Source: Gaetbulibacter sp. S0825
GTDB taxonomy: Bacteria; Bacteroidota; Bacteroidia; Flavobacteriales; Flavobacteriaceae
Direction of reading: 5' to 3'
Length of the DNA: 64,000 nt
Assembly: GCF_011777505.1 (NCBI RefSeq)
Contig: NZ_JAATJT010000002.1
Location: forward strand, 682,001-746,000
The position numbers and the translations under genes are program-made. The notes beneath the pieces are model-generated. The model made no database searches. It saw nothing but the letters and a program-made list of their open reading frames with translations, and was not told the origin of the DNA. Below, piece by piece: positions 41,475-49,963 of this stretch; positions within the stretch are counted from its first letter, which is position 1, and each line of letters starts with the position of its first letter.

Positions 41475-44387
41475 TTATTCTTCAATGGCTTCGTAAATCA
41501 ATCGTTGTATTTCGGTTCTAATATTTTCTTTTAATAATTTGTTTCCATTCATGGATGTTGGATAGGTTCTATTTGCCATAAATACATATACAATTTCTTC
41601 TTCAGGATCTGCCCAAGCATAAGTTCCTGTAAAACCTGAATGACCAAAACTTGTCATGGATACACAACCACATGTTGGTCCATCATCTCCTAACTGTGGC
41701 TTATCAAACCCTATTCCTCTTCGGTTATCACTTTCACAGTAATAACATTCATTAAACTTTTCCAATGTTTCCCTTCTAAAATAGCGATGACCTCCATAAA
41801 ATCCTTTTTGCAAGTACATTTGCATAATCTTTGCGATATCATTGGCATTGCTAAAAACACCTGCGTGACCACCTACTCCATTTTGCATTGCAGCTCCCAT
41901 ATCATGCACATAACCATGTACTTCTTGATATCTATAATAATTATCAATTTCACTTGGCACAATCTGCGTTTTACTAAATCTTTCTCTAGGCTTATACGTT
42001 GTATAATTAGCTCCTAGAGATTTGTAGAAATGCTGTTGTACCAATTCATCCAAAGGTTGGTCGTAATGTTTTTCAATAAATTTCTTTAAAATATAATAAG
42101 GCAAATCACTATAACGATATCTTAATCGAGATAACATATCACTCTCCTTAATAATTCCTTGAATAGAATCTTGATAATCAGTTCTTAAAAACAATTTATT
42201 AGCAACTTCAATATCAAAACCCTTGCTTATTTTTCTTCTATAATATTTTGCATCAGGTTTTTTAGTAACTGAGTCTAAAGTAGATGCATAAAAAGGAATC
42301 CAAGGTTTTAATTGTGCATAGTGAGAAAGCATTTGCTTAATAGTCACATTTTCTTTGTTAGTCCCTTTAAATTCTGGTAGTAAATCAGATAATTTACTTT
42401 CCAAAGAAATAATGCCTTTTTCTTCTAATTCCATAACCAATGGCAATGTAGCGACTATCTTGGTTAACGAAGCAACATCGTAAATATCCGTAAATCTTAC
42501 TTTTTGTTTTCCCTGATATGTATGCTTTCCAAAGTTCTTGTTGTAAACAACCTTTCCTTTTCTTGCTACTAACAATTGTATTCCTGGAGTCATTGTGGAG
42601 TCTATAGCATATTGTGCCACTGAATCTAATTTAGCAAGCTTGTGAGAATTCATGCCTACGCTTTCTGGTAAGCTATAACCCAATCTACTTAAAGATGAAA
42701 AATGAATCCCATCTCCAACTTTAAACTCCTCACCAGAAGTTACGGGTAAAACACCTTTTGCAGGAATAGCTCCAAATATTAGTTGCGCTGCTTTTTGCTG
42801 TGCAACATCACTATTTTGATAGGTAACTAGAATACTTTCTAGGTTTTCATTGGTTTTTAAATCTAATAGTGCATAAGGCTTTGCAAACACAGATAAAATT
42901 GTAGTATTAGTTCTAGCTATTTCATATAGCCAAACCAATTCTTGATTTGAAAACTTATAACTTTCCCAAGGACTTTTATTTGATTTATGAAACCCAACGA
43001 TAACTGTATTGTAATTGTTGAGTTTTGAAATAAGGTCATCTAGATTTGCTGCACTTATTTCATGGACTTTGGCATATTTTTTTAGTTCATTTAAAAATAC
43101 TGAACCCTTATCGTCTCCAAGTTTTACATACGCTATTGACTTATTTTCTAACTGACGAAAAGGCAATAATTTAGTACTGTTTTTTACTACTGTTAATGCA
43201 TTTTCTATAAGTGTTTCATTCAACAAATCATCTTGTAGACGGTTAAGGTCTTCAACCAAATTTTTAGTCCCAACTGGTTTGTAATTGTTGAGACCAACTT
43301 TGTACTTAGCCATTAATATTTTTTTTACCGAATGCGCTAAACGCTCTTCTGTAATATCTCCACTATTAAAGGCTTCCAAAATTTTGTCGATCCCTTGAGG
43401 TACGCTTGCGGACATTAGCATAACATCGTTTCCTGCTTTAAAAGCTCCTAAGTCTATTTCGCCAGGGTTGCTAAAATTAGCTGCAGCTTTCATGGTAAGA
43501 GCATCAGTAAAAATTAACCCCTTAAAACCTAAATTATCCTTTAAGATATCTGTTACTATATGCTTTGATAATGATGAAGGATAACCATCTCTTGGTTCTA
43601 AACTTGGTACGTTTAAATGCGCAACCATAACACTAGACAGTCCTTTTTTAATGAGCTCTTTGTAAGGATATAACTCTACCGAATCTATTCTTTGCTTATT
43701 AAAACTAATTGTTGGTAAGGTATGATGCGAATCCTGCTCAGTATCTCCATGACCAGGAAAATGTTTTGCAGACGCCAATGTGCCAGCCTCCTGCATCCCT
43801 TTCATAAGAGCTAAGGATTTATTAGTGACATTATCACGACTTTCGCCAAATGAACGATTTCCAATAATAGGATTTTTAGGATTTGTATTAATATCTACAA
43901 CAGGCGCAAAATTAAAATGCACACCTAATCGCTTACAATGTTCACCAATGTGTCTTCCTACACTTTCGACCAACTTATTGTCTTTTATTGCACCGAGCGC
44001 CATATTATACGGAAAAGCATAAGTGGAATCCAATCGCATATTTAATCCCCATTCGGCGTCCATACCAATAAGCAAAGGGATTTTGGACATAGCTTGTAAT
44101 TCATTATTTAGTTTAGCTTGTCTAATTGGTCCACCTTTAGAATAGATAATACCTCCCAAATGATAGTCTTTAATTTGCTTTACAAGTGCTTGCTTAGCTT
44201 TTTTATCTTGACTTGAATAAACTTGAACCATATAGAGCTGACCGATTCTTTCTTTTAAAGTCATTGAGTTATACACACTATCTACCCATTTTTCTTGGGC
44301 TTCAAAATCTTTTGTTGCAAGAGGGTGATTACTTTGTGCTGAAACAAATACACAAGTAAAAAGCAATAGTAAAGTTATATTTCGCAT
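41475..44387 (-). CDS. GH3 beta-N-acetylglucosaminidase fused to a serine hydrolase (beta-lactamase fold)
   Basis: This 970-residue fusion has a signal peptide (1-17, ...CVFVSAQ). The GH3 domain (about 25-380) has 'KHFPGHGDTEQDSHHTLP', the NagZ-type catalytic loop, and the nucleophile Asp in 'GLIFTDALTMKA'. A middle domain follows (380-560). The C-terminal class C beta-lactamase/serine hydrolase domain has 'ASLTKIVATLPL' (SxxK) near 635 and 'YRYSDLPYYILKK' (YxN-like YSD). It would trim muropeptides or chitin-like glycans in the periplasm. It lies just upstream of bshA. Confidence 0.92.
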   Translation of the reverse strand: MRNITLLLLFTCVFVSAQSNHPLATKDFEAQEKWVDSVYNSMTLKERIGQLYMVQVYSSQDKKAKQALVKQIKDYHLGGIIYSKGGPIRQAKLNNELQAMSKIPLLIGMDAEWGLNMRLDSTYAFPYNMALGAIKDNKLVESVGRHIGEHCKRLGVHFNFAPVVDINTNPKNPIIGNRSFGESRDNVTNKSLALMKGMQEAGTLASAKHFPGHGDTEQDSHHTLPTISFNKQRIDSVELYPYKELIKKGLSSVMVAHLNVPSLEPRDGYPSSLSKHIVTDILKDNLGFKGLIFTDALTMKAAANFSNPGEIDLGAFKAGNDVMLMSASVPQGIDKILEAFNSGDITEERLAHSVKKILMAKYKVGLNNYKPVGTKNLVEDLNRLQDDLLNETLIENALTVVKNSTKLLPFRQLENKSIAYVKLGDDKGSVFLNELKKYAKVHEISAANLDDLISKLNNYNTVIVGFHKSNKSPWESYKFSNQELVWLYEIARTNTTILSVFAKPYALLDLKTNENLESILVTYQNSDVAQQKAAQLIFGAIPAKGVLPVTSGEEFKVGDGIHFSSLSRLGYSLPESVGMNSHKLAKLDSVAQYAIDSTMTPGIQLLVARKGKVVYNKNFGKHTYQGKQKVRFTDIYDVASLTKIVATLPLVMELEEKGIISLESKLSDLLPEFKGTNKENVTIKQMLSHYAQLKPWIPFYASTLDSVTKKPDAKYYRRKISKGFDIEVANKLFLRTDYQDSIQGIIKESDMLSRLRYRYSDLPYYILKKFIEKHYDQPLDELVQQHFYKSLGANYTTYKPRERFSKTQIVPSEIDNYYRYQEVHGYVHDMGAAMQNGVGGHAGVFSNANDIAKIMQMYLQKGFYGGHRYFRRETLEKFNECYYCESDNRRGIGFDKPQLGDDGPTCGCVSMTSFGHSGFTGTYAWADPEEEIVYVFMANRTYPTSMNGNKLLKENIRTEIQRLIYEAIEE

Positions 44388-44518
44388 AGTTTGGGATTAA
44401 TTAATGATCCATATTTATATGGAAAACGAAAAACTATGCCAAAATAGCATTTTTACAACTAAGAATAAAAAACTTTAAGATAGATTTATAACCAAGATAA
44501 TTAACAATGGTTATAATT

Positions 44519-45004
44519 TTAATTTAAAAAGCGGCTATGCCAACTTTCACTTGCAGGAACTTCCCAGTTTTCTATGTACTCTGCTTTATTGGCAACCAAA
44601 TTGTTAAATACTATTGTGTTTTTGGAAACTGCTTTGTCTTTTGCCATTTTACGAAAGTCTGTCAAAGGTTTATAAGCAATAAACTCACCTTGTTTATAGG
44701 ACACATTCATTTTGTCCATTAAATCGACATTATACTCTTTTTCTAACTGTTGAATAAAATGCACTGAAGCATCAATTGAGCAACCTGTCGCACTATTTAA
44801 GTTTTGATTTAAACCAATAACTATAAAGCGCTTATATTTAATTTCATAGCCAGAATGCAAATCACCTCCATGTGCTGTCCAATTTTCAATAAAAACATCT
44901 AACTTAGAACTAATGTCTTCTATTTCTTGTTCGGTAAAAGAACGATTGGCTTGGTAGATCCAAACTCTAGCGGTTTCTGGTAATGTGTTAAAATCTACTA
45001 GCAT
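44519..45004 (-). CDS. Conserved protein of unknown function
   Basis: The 161-residue protein begins 'MLVDFNTLPETARVWIYQANRSF' and contains 'FIENWTAHGGDLHSGYEIKYKRFIVIGL' (about 38-70) and 'ATGCSIDASVHFIQQLEKEY'. I recognise it as a widespread Bacteroidota protein often labelled 'ABC transporter ATPase', but there is no Walker A, Walker B or ABC signature, so that label is not supported. It has no signal or membrane segment. It lies 3 bp after the Fe-S binding protein gene and probably works with, or is simply co-expressed with, the Fe-S module. Confidence 0.8.
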   Translation of the reverse strand: MLVDFNTLPETARVWIYQANRSFTEQEIEDISSKLDVFIENWTAHGGDLHSGYEIKYKRFIVIGLNQNLNSATGCSIDASVHFIQQLEKEYNVDLMDKMNVSYKQGEFIAYKPLTDFRKMAKDKAVSKNTIVFNNLVANKAEYIENWEVPASESWHSRFLN

Positions 45005-45007
45005 TTT

Positions 45008-45787
45008 TTATAAATCTTGATTACTTGCCAACAATTCCGCAACATCCAACACTTGAACATCTGCTTCTTTTTCTTTAAACTTGACGCCATCTGTCATCAT
45101 GGTGTTACAATAAGGGCAACCTGTTGCAATAACCTCTGGGTTGGTTTGTAACGCATCTTCTGTCCGTAATACGTTTACATCTTTATCACCTTTCTCAGGT
45201 TCTTTAAACATTTGAGCGCCTCCAGCTCCACAACAAAGTGCAGTGCGTTTGTTACGTTTCATTTCAACTAATTCTACTCCAAGCTCTTTTAAAAGTTCTC
45301 GAGGTGCTTCATACACTTCATTAGCTCTTCCTAAATAACAAGGGTCATGAAAAGTTATGCGTTTTCCTTTGAATGAATTGTTAGTTATTTTTAATTTTCC
45401 TTCTTTAATTAATTGCTGTAAAAACTGCGTATGATGCAGGACTTCATAATTTCCTCCAAGTGAAGGATATTCGTTTTTTAATGTATTGAAAGAATGCGGA
45501 CAAGCCGTCACTATTTTTTTTACTTCGTAAGCATTTAGTATTTCAATGTTAGTGACTGCTTGCATCTGAAACAAAAATTCGTTTCCAGCGCGTTTTGCAG
45601 CATCGCCAGTACAACTTTCTTCTGTACCCAGTACTGCAAAATCAATGTTTGCTGCATTAAGCAATTTTACAAACGCTTTGGTTATTTTTTTAGCACGATC
45701 ATCATAACTTCCAGCAGACCCTACCCAAAATAGAATTTCGGGTTGTTTGCCTTCAGCCATATATTCTGCCATTGTTTTTACAGTCAT
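45008..45787 (-). CDS. (Fe-S)-binding protein with two CCG-type domains
   Basis: The 259-residue protein is of the HdrB/GlpC/LldE type. The second CCG motif is clear: 'HDPCYLGRANEVYEAPRELL' near 150, then 'RTALCCGAGGAQMF' near 188 and 'ATGCPYCNTMM' near 225. The first is 'GTEESCTGDAAKRAG' near 55 with 'VTACPHSFNTLKNEYP' near 92. These cysteines bind an iron-sulfur cluster for electron transfer. Its partner is the ferredoxin/membrane protein gene two genes upstream. Confidence 0.88.
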   Translation of the reverse strand: MTVKTMAEYMAEGKQPEILFWVGSAGSYDDRAKKITKAFVKLLNAANIDFAVLGTEESCTGDAAKRAGNEFLFQMQAVTNIEILNAYEVKKIVTACPHSFNTLKNEYPSLGGNYEVLHHTQFLQQLIKEGKLKITNNSFKGKRITFHDPCYLGRANEVYEAPRELLKELGVELVEMKRNKRTALCCGAGGAQMFKEPEKGDKDVNVLRTEDALQTNPEVIATGCPYCNTMMTDGVKFKEKEADVQVLDVAELLASNQDL

Positions 45788-45803
45788 TTCATTAAGTGTT
45801 TAA

Positions 45804-46454
45804 CTAGTTATCACTTTCCTTTTTACTGTTCAATAATAGGTTTTGTCTGTATTCCTTAGTTTTTTCAAGTAAATCTGTAGACAAAAGTTGATAGGTTATT
45901 GGCGAATCTGGATCATAATTTATCATTACCCATTTATTTTCAGTAGCATCTTCTTTTAATAAAATTGTCACCCTATCTCTCATTAAGACATCCATAGTGC
46001 TATTGGATAAAAAGGCAACATCCATTCCTTGTACTTTCATCATGTTAATCATCATCTCTTTACCTTCTTCGTCAAACTCTTGATTATTGAAAGTCATTTT
46101 CATGCTCATGTCGTAAGAAACAAATGCATATTCTAAATTATTTTCTTTGCCTATATACACATCCGAAACTTTATAATCTGGAATAGTTTTAGGGATTTCT
46201 ACAGAAAACTCGTCGTTACCTTCAAACATACTCATGAACAAGGTTTTCATTTGCTCTTTAGAAACCAAATCAAAAACCTTTGGATGTGTCATACCAAGAA
46301 TTGCATCATAATCTAGATTATTTAAATCGACAAACATTTTATGAGCAACAGTTTCAACTTCTCTGGTGTTAACTGTTTCTTGCGCATAACTATAAGTTAG
46401 ACATCCTAATAGAATGAACCAAAACAGCAGAATTTTATTTTTTTTAATCATCAT
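45804..46454 (-). CDS. Secreted protein of unknown function in the Fe-S operon
   Basis: The 216-residue protein has a signal peptide (MMIKKNKILLFWFILLGCLTYSYAQ). The mature part is a mixed alpha/beta domain (VETVAHKMFVDLNNLDYDAILGM, 'YAFVSYDMSMKMTFNN', 'TENKWVMINYDP') that recalls a cystatin/NTF2-like fold. I cannot name a family with confidence. It sits between the two Fe-S oxidoreductase genes (9 bp and 16 bp gaps), which is curious for an exported protein. Confidence 0.75.
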   Translation of the reverse strand: MMIKKNKILLFWFILLGCLTYSYAQETVNTREVETVAHKMFVDLNNLDYDAILGMTHPKVFDLVSKEQMKTLFMSMFEGNDEFSVEIPKTIPDYKVSDVYIGKENNLEYAFVSYDMSMKMTFNNQEFDEEGKEMMINMMKVQGMDVAFLSNSTMDVLMRDRVTILLKEDATENKWVMINYDPDSPITYQLLSTDLLEKTKEYRQNLLLNSKKESDN

Positions 46455-46463
46455 CTTTTATTA

Positions 46464-47771
46464 TTATTCATCTTTCCAATTCAGCCTATCCATCTGATTA
46501 TAAGGCCAAGGAGCACCATTGTTCTCAATATTGGTCATCATATTATTTAACTCAGTTGGTGCAGCAGATTCTTCCATTACCAAGTAACGCCTCATATCCA
46601 TGATAATGGATAAAGGACTAATGCTTACTGGACATTCTTCAACACAGGCGTTACAAGTAGTACAAGCCCAAAGCTCTTCTTTTGTTATATAGTCACCTAA
46701 TAATTGCTTTCCATCATCCTTATACTCACCTTTATTAGCATCTATGTTTTTACCAACCTCCTCTAATCTGTCTCTAGTATCCATCATTATTTTACGAGGA
46801 GACAATTTTTTTCCTGTTAAATTTGCTGGACAAGATGAGGTACAACGACCACACTCTGTACATGTATAAGCACTTAGCAACTGTGTCCAATTTAAATCGG
46901 TGACATCACTAGCTCCAAATTTCTCAGGAGCTTCATCAGTATCTGCTTCTTCAGGTGCTGCAAAAGGGTCTGCATTTGGATCCATCATGAGCATCACTTC
47001 TTTTGTGACAGACTCCAAATTATCTAATTGCCCTTTTGGTTTGACACTTGCATAATACGTATTTGGAAACGCTAATAATATGTGTAGATGTTTTGAAAAA
47101 TATAGATAATTTAAGAATACTAATATTCCTAATATATGAATCCACCAAGCTGTTCTTTCTACTAAATGCAAACTATTTTCAGACAATCCACTAAACCAAG
47201 GTGCTATGTATTGACTAATAAAATTTCCTGAATCCATAGCCTGAAATGAAGCATCAGTTGCATTCATAATTAAAAACAACGACATCAATACCATTTCAAA
47301 ATATAAAATGTAATTAGCATCATTCTTTGGCCAACTAGTCATTTCGCTATTCCAAAAACGTTTTAGTTTTATAATATTTCTTCTAACCCAAAATATAATA
47401 ACAGATACTAAAACTAAGACTGCTAAAATTTCAAAGCTACCTATTAAAACCCCATACAAACTACCTATTCCAGAAAAAACACGATGCGTACCAAATAATC
47501 CATCAATAATAATTTCTAAAACCTCAATGTTTATAATAATGAATCCAACATAGACAATAACATGCAAAAAACCAGCTACTGGACGACGTACCATTTTACT
47601 TTGTCCAAGCGCAATGTTAATCATGTTTTTAAGGCGTTGTGACTTGTTATCGCTAACATCAACATCTTTTCCCAATTTTATGTTACGAATAAGCTTTTGA
47701 ACATTTCTAACAAAATATCCAATACCAATAACCAATGCGATTGCAAAAAGTATGTTTGGTAAATAATTCAT
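46464..47771 (-). CDS. Membrane Fe-S oxidoreductase with 4Fe-4S dicluster domain
   Basis: The 435-residue protein has about five membrane helices in the first 240 residues, resembling the NarI/HdrE-like cytochrome b part. A ferredoxin domain follows with two clusters: 'YTCTECGRCTSSCPA' near 305 and 'WACTTCNACVEECPV' near 365. It probably passes electrons between quinone and the CCG-type protein encoded two genes downstream. The donor is unknown. This module is widespread in Flavobacteriia. It starts 23 bp after the MCE-protein gene. Confidence 0.88.
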   Translation of the reverse strand: MNYLPNILFAIALVIGIGYFVRNVQKLIRNIKLGKDVDVSDNKSQRLKNMINIALGQSKMVRRPVAGFLHVIVYVGFIIINIEVLEIIIDGLFGTHRVFSGIGSLYGVLIGSFEILAVLVLVSVIIFWVRRNIIKLKRFWNSEMTSWPKNDANYILYFEMVLMSLFLIMNATDASFQAMDSGNFISQYIAPWFSGLSENSLHLVERTAWWIHILGILVFLNYLYFSKHLHILLAFPNTYYASVKPKGQLDNLESVTKEVMLMMDPNADPFAAPEEADTDEAPEKFGASDVTDLNWTQLLSAYTCTECGRCTSSCPANLTGKKLSPRKIMMDTRDRLEEVGKNIDANKGEYKDDGKQLLGDYITKEELWACTTCNACVEECPVSISPLSIIMDMRRYLVMEESAAPTELNNMMTNIENNGAPWPYNQMDRLNWKDE

Positions 47772-47794
47772 AGTTGGTTGATTTATAAAGTGTA

Positions 47795-48727
47795 TTAGTT
47801 TTCGCTATATGGAATTTCTTTTTTGGAAAGGATTCTAAAATAACGTTTTGGATGCAGCTTAATATCTCTTAGTAGTTCTTCAAGTTCTTTAGTAGCTCCT
47901 TCAATATTATTGTACAAGCCATCTTCTTTCATAAGTTTTCCCATAGAGCCTTCACCCTTTTCTATACTCGATAATATATTTTTAAAGCTATCAATGGTTG
48001 TTTGCAATTCTGTAATGGTTTGACCTAGATTTGCCTTAGCCATTTCATCTGTTAACGAAGCTAAATTAGCAGACGTACTTTCAAAACTTGTAATAGTGCT
48101 GTCTAATTTTTCTTTATTATTCGCTATTAAATTATTAATTGAATTAGACGTGTTTTTAAATGATAAAATCGTCTCGTTTAAGCTTGAAATGCTACTTTTT
48201 AAATTGGTTTTAGTCTGTTTATCAAACACATCGTTAATGTTTCCAAGAAGTGAGTCTGCACTTACCATCACATTTTCAATTTTCCCTTGTAATGGTGTGA
48301 GTTTTTGGTTTACCAACTCTGTCAAACCAGCTTTAATGGAACCCTCCAAGAAGTCACCATCCACAGCAGTTTCAGAGCCATCATTGGCTAGTACTATAGC
48401 TACTGCTTTTCCTCCAATAAGACCAGTTTCATAAATTTGAGCTTTGCTGTTTTTTGAAAACTGAAAATCATTATCTATCATAAGCTTAAGCTGAAGCTTT
48501 CCTGAACCATCTTCAGTAAATACTATTTCTTGAACCTTACCGACAACATTTCCGCTAATGGTAACAGGAGCCGATGGTGCTAACCCTTCAACATTATCGT
48601 AAACTGCATAAAACGTTCGAGAAGAATCCAATAGGTTTTCTCCTTTTAAATAATTGAATAAATATACAATGAGTAACAATCCACTAATGACTAAGACTGC
48701 CGTTTTTACTTCTCTAGTGATTTTCAA
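47795..48727 (-). CDS. MlaD/MCE-domain protein
   Basis: The 310-residue protein has one N-terminal membrane helix ('TAVLVISGLLLIVYLFNYL', 10-28), the MCE domain (about 35-115; 'VYDNVEGLAPSAPVTISGNVVGKVQEI', 'KAQIYETGLIGGKAVAI') and a long helical, coiled-coil tail (about 130-290) that would form the lipid-conducting tube. It belongs to phospholipid transport between membranes, with an MlaE/F permease encoded elsewhere. The start is a TTG at 48727, the only codon giving the usual 'MKITREVKTAVLV' beginning. It lies 51 bp after the amidase gene. Confidence 0.9.
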   Translation of the reverse strand: MKITREVKTAVLVISGLLLIVYLFNYLKGENLLDSSRTFYAVYDNVEGLAPSAPVTISGNVVGKVQEIVFTEDGSGKLQLKLMIDNDFQFSKNSKAQIYETGLIGGKAVAIVLANDGSETAVDGDFLEGSIKAGLTELVNQKLTPLQGKIENVMVSADSLLGNINDVFDKQTKTNLKSSISSLNETILSFKNTSNSINNLIANNKEKLDSTITSFESTSANLASLTDEMAKANLGQTITELQTTIDSFKNILSSIEKGEGSMGKLMKEDGLYNNIEGATKELEELLRDIKLHPKRYFRILSKKEIPYSEN

Positions 48728-48778
48728 TATTATTTTTTTTGATTAAACACAAAATTAGCAATTAATTTAAATAAAGCC

Positions 48779-49870
48779 TTAATTTGAAATAGTTTTTAAA
48801 GCCTCCTTAATATCTATGCGCTCACCATTTTTGTAAGCGACAATAAAACAGCTTGTATAACCTTTTTCTAAAGCTTCTTCTTTGTGTCTTTTAATATCAT
48901 CGTAATTAGAAGTTTCTCCATAAAAATATTTGTAACCATTACCAATACTTTCAGATGTCACGCCTCTTAATCCTTTAAAATTATAGGGTTTTGTTTCTAG
49001 TTTTCGCGCTCCAGCTGCTATTTGAACTTTGAATGTAATATCAGAATTTAATTCCTCTTCATTTTCTGGATTTTCCAAAACAATTGAAACTGAACTTGAC
49101 CCACTGCTTAAATTATTTTTATATGACAAAACACCATTTTTAATAGCTTCAGCCATTGCTTCCTGTCCTTTTTTAGAATTTAAATATGCACCTTCACTTT
49201 TATTTGTTAGAAAACCTGTTTCAACCAATATACTGGGCATGTATGTATTGTGCAACACCCAAAAACCTGCCTGTTTTACACCTCTATTTTTTCGATTTAG
49301 CTTTTGCACAAAATTATCCTGTACATATTTGGCTAATAATATACTTTGGTCTAGATAGTCTTCTTGCATTAAAGTCAATCCAATTAATGACTCCGGAGAG
49401 TTTGGATCAAATCCTTCATATTTTTCTTCATAATTCTCTTCTAAAAAGATAACAGAGTTTTCTTTTTTGGCTATTTCAAGGTTGGCTTTATTCATATGCA
49501 GACCAAGTACAAATGTGGAAGCACCAAACACACTACTTTTAGTCCAAGAATCACAATGTACAGATACAAACAAATCTGCATTAGCTTTGTTAGCGATAGC
49601 AGCTCTCTCATGCAACTCTAAATATACATCGGTTTTACGTGTATAAATAACTTTAATATTGTCATGCTTTTCTAACTCTTTACCAACTAGGAGAATTATT
49701 TTAAGAGCAATGCTTTTTTCTCTATAACCATTTCCAATATTTCCTGGGTCTTTACCTCCATGTCCAGCATCTAGCACAACCACAAATTTATCTGTTGATT
49801 TTTGAGGAAAAACGGAGATGGAAAATATAAAGAAAAAAGATACTAAAAGGTATTTCAGATTCGTTTTCAT
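48779..49870 (-). CDS. N-acetylmuramoyl-L-alanine amidase (AmiC-type)
   Basis: The 363-residue protein has a signal peptide (1-22) and an Amidase_3 domain: 'VVLDAGHGGKDPGNIG' (zinc His) near 32, 'ALKIILLVGKELEKH', 'DLFVSVHCDSW' near 103, and the catalytic Glu in 'SILVETGFLTN' near 215. A SPOR-like C-terminal part follows (IAAGARKLETKPYNF). It cleaves peptides off peptidoglycan at division. It heads a run of same-strand genes with MlaD and the Fe-S module and is divergent from lptD. Confidence 0.92.
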   Translation of the reverse strand: MKTNLKYLLVSFFFIFSISVFPQKSTDKFVVVLDAGHGGKDPGNIGNGYREKSIALKIILLVGKELEKHDNIKVIYTRKTDVYLELHERAAIANKANADLFVSVHCDSWTKSSVFGASTFVLGLHMNKANLEIAKKENSVIFLEENYEEKYEGFDPNSPESLIGLTLMQEDYLDQSILLAKYVQDNFVQKLNRKNRGVKQAGFWVLHNTYMPSILVETGFLTNKSEGAYLNSKKGQEAMAEAIKNGVLSYKNNLSSGSSSVSIVLENPENEEELNSDITFKVQIAAGARKLETKPYNFKGLRGVTSESIGNGYKYFYGETSNYDDIKRHKEEALEKGYTSCFIVAYKNGERIDIKEALKTISN

Positions 49871-49955
49871 ATAAAGTCTAAAACGGCATTAAAACTAGGT
49901 TTATTTTAAATTCTATATTTTTTTAGTTATTAAAATATTCACAAAAAAATATATG

Positions 49956-49963
49956 TACATTTG
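49956..49963 (+). promoter_or_regulatory. Candidate -7 box overlapping the predicted lptD start
   Basis: TACATTTG matches TAnnTTTG exactly but ends inside the TTG start codon at 49961. If it is a promoter, translation must begin downstream, for example at TTG 50012. No good TTG lies at -33. Confidence 0.3.

Noticed and set aside
44519..45004. ABC transporter ATPase
   Set aside because: The common database label is unsupported: no Walker or ABC signature motifs are visible in the 161 residues.
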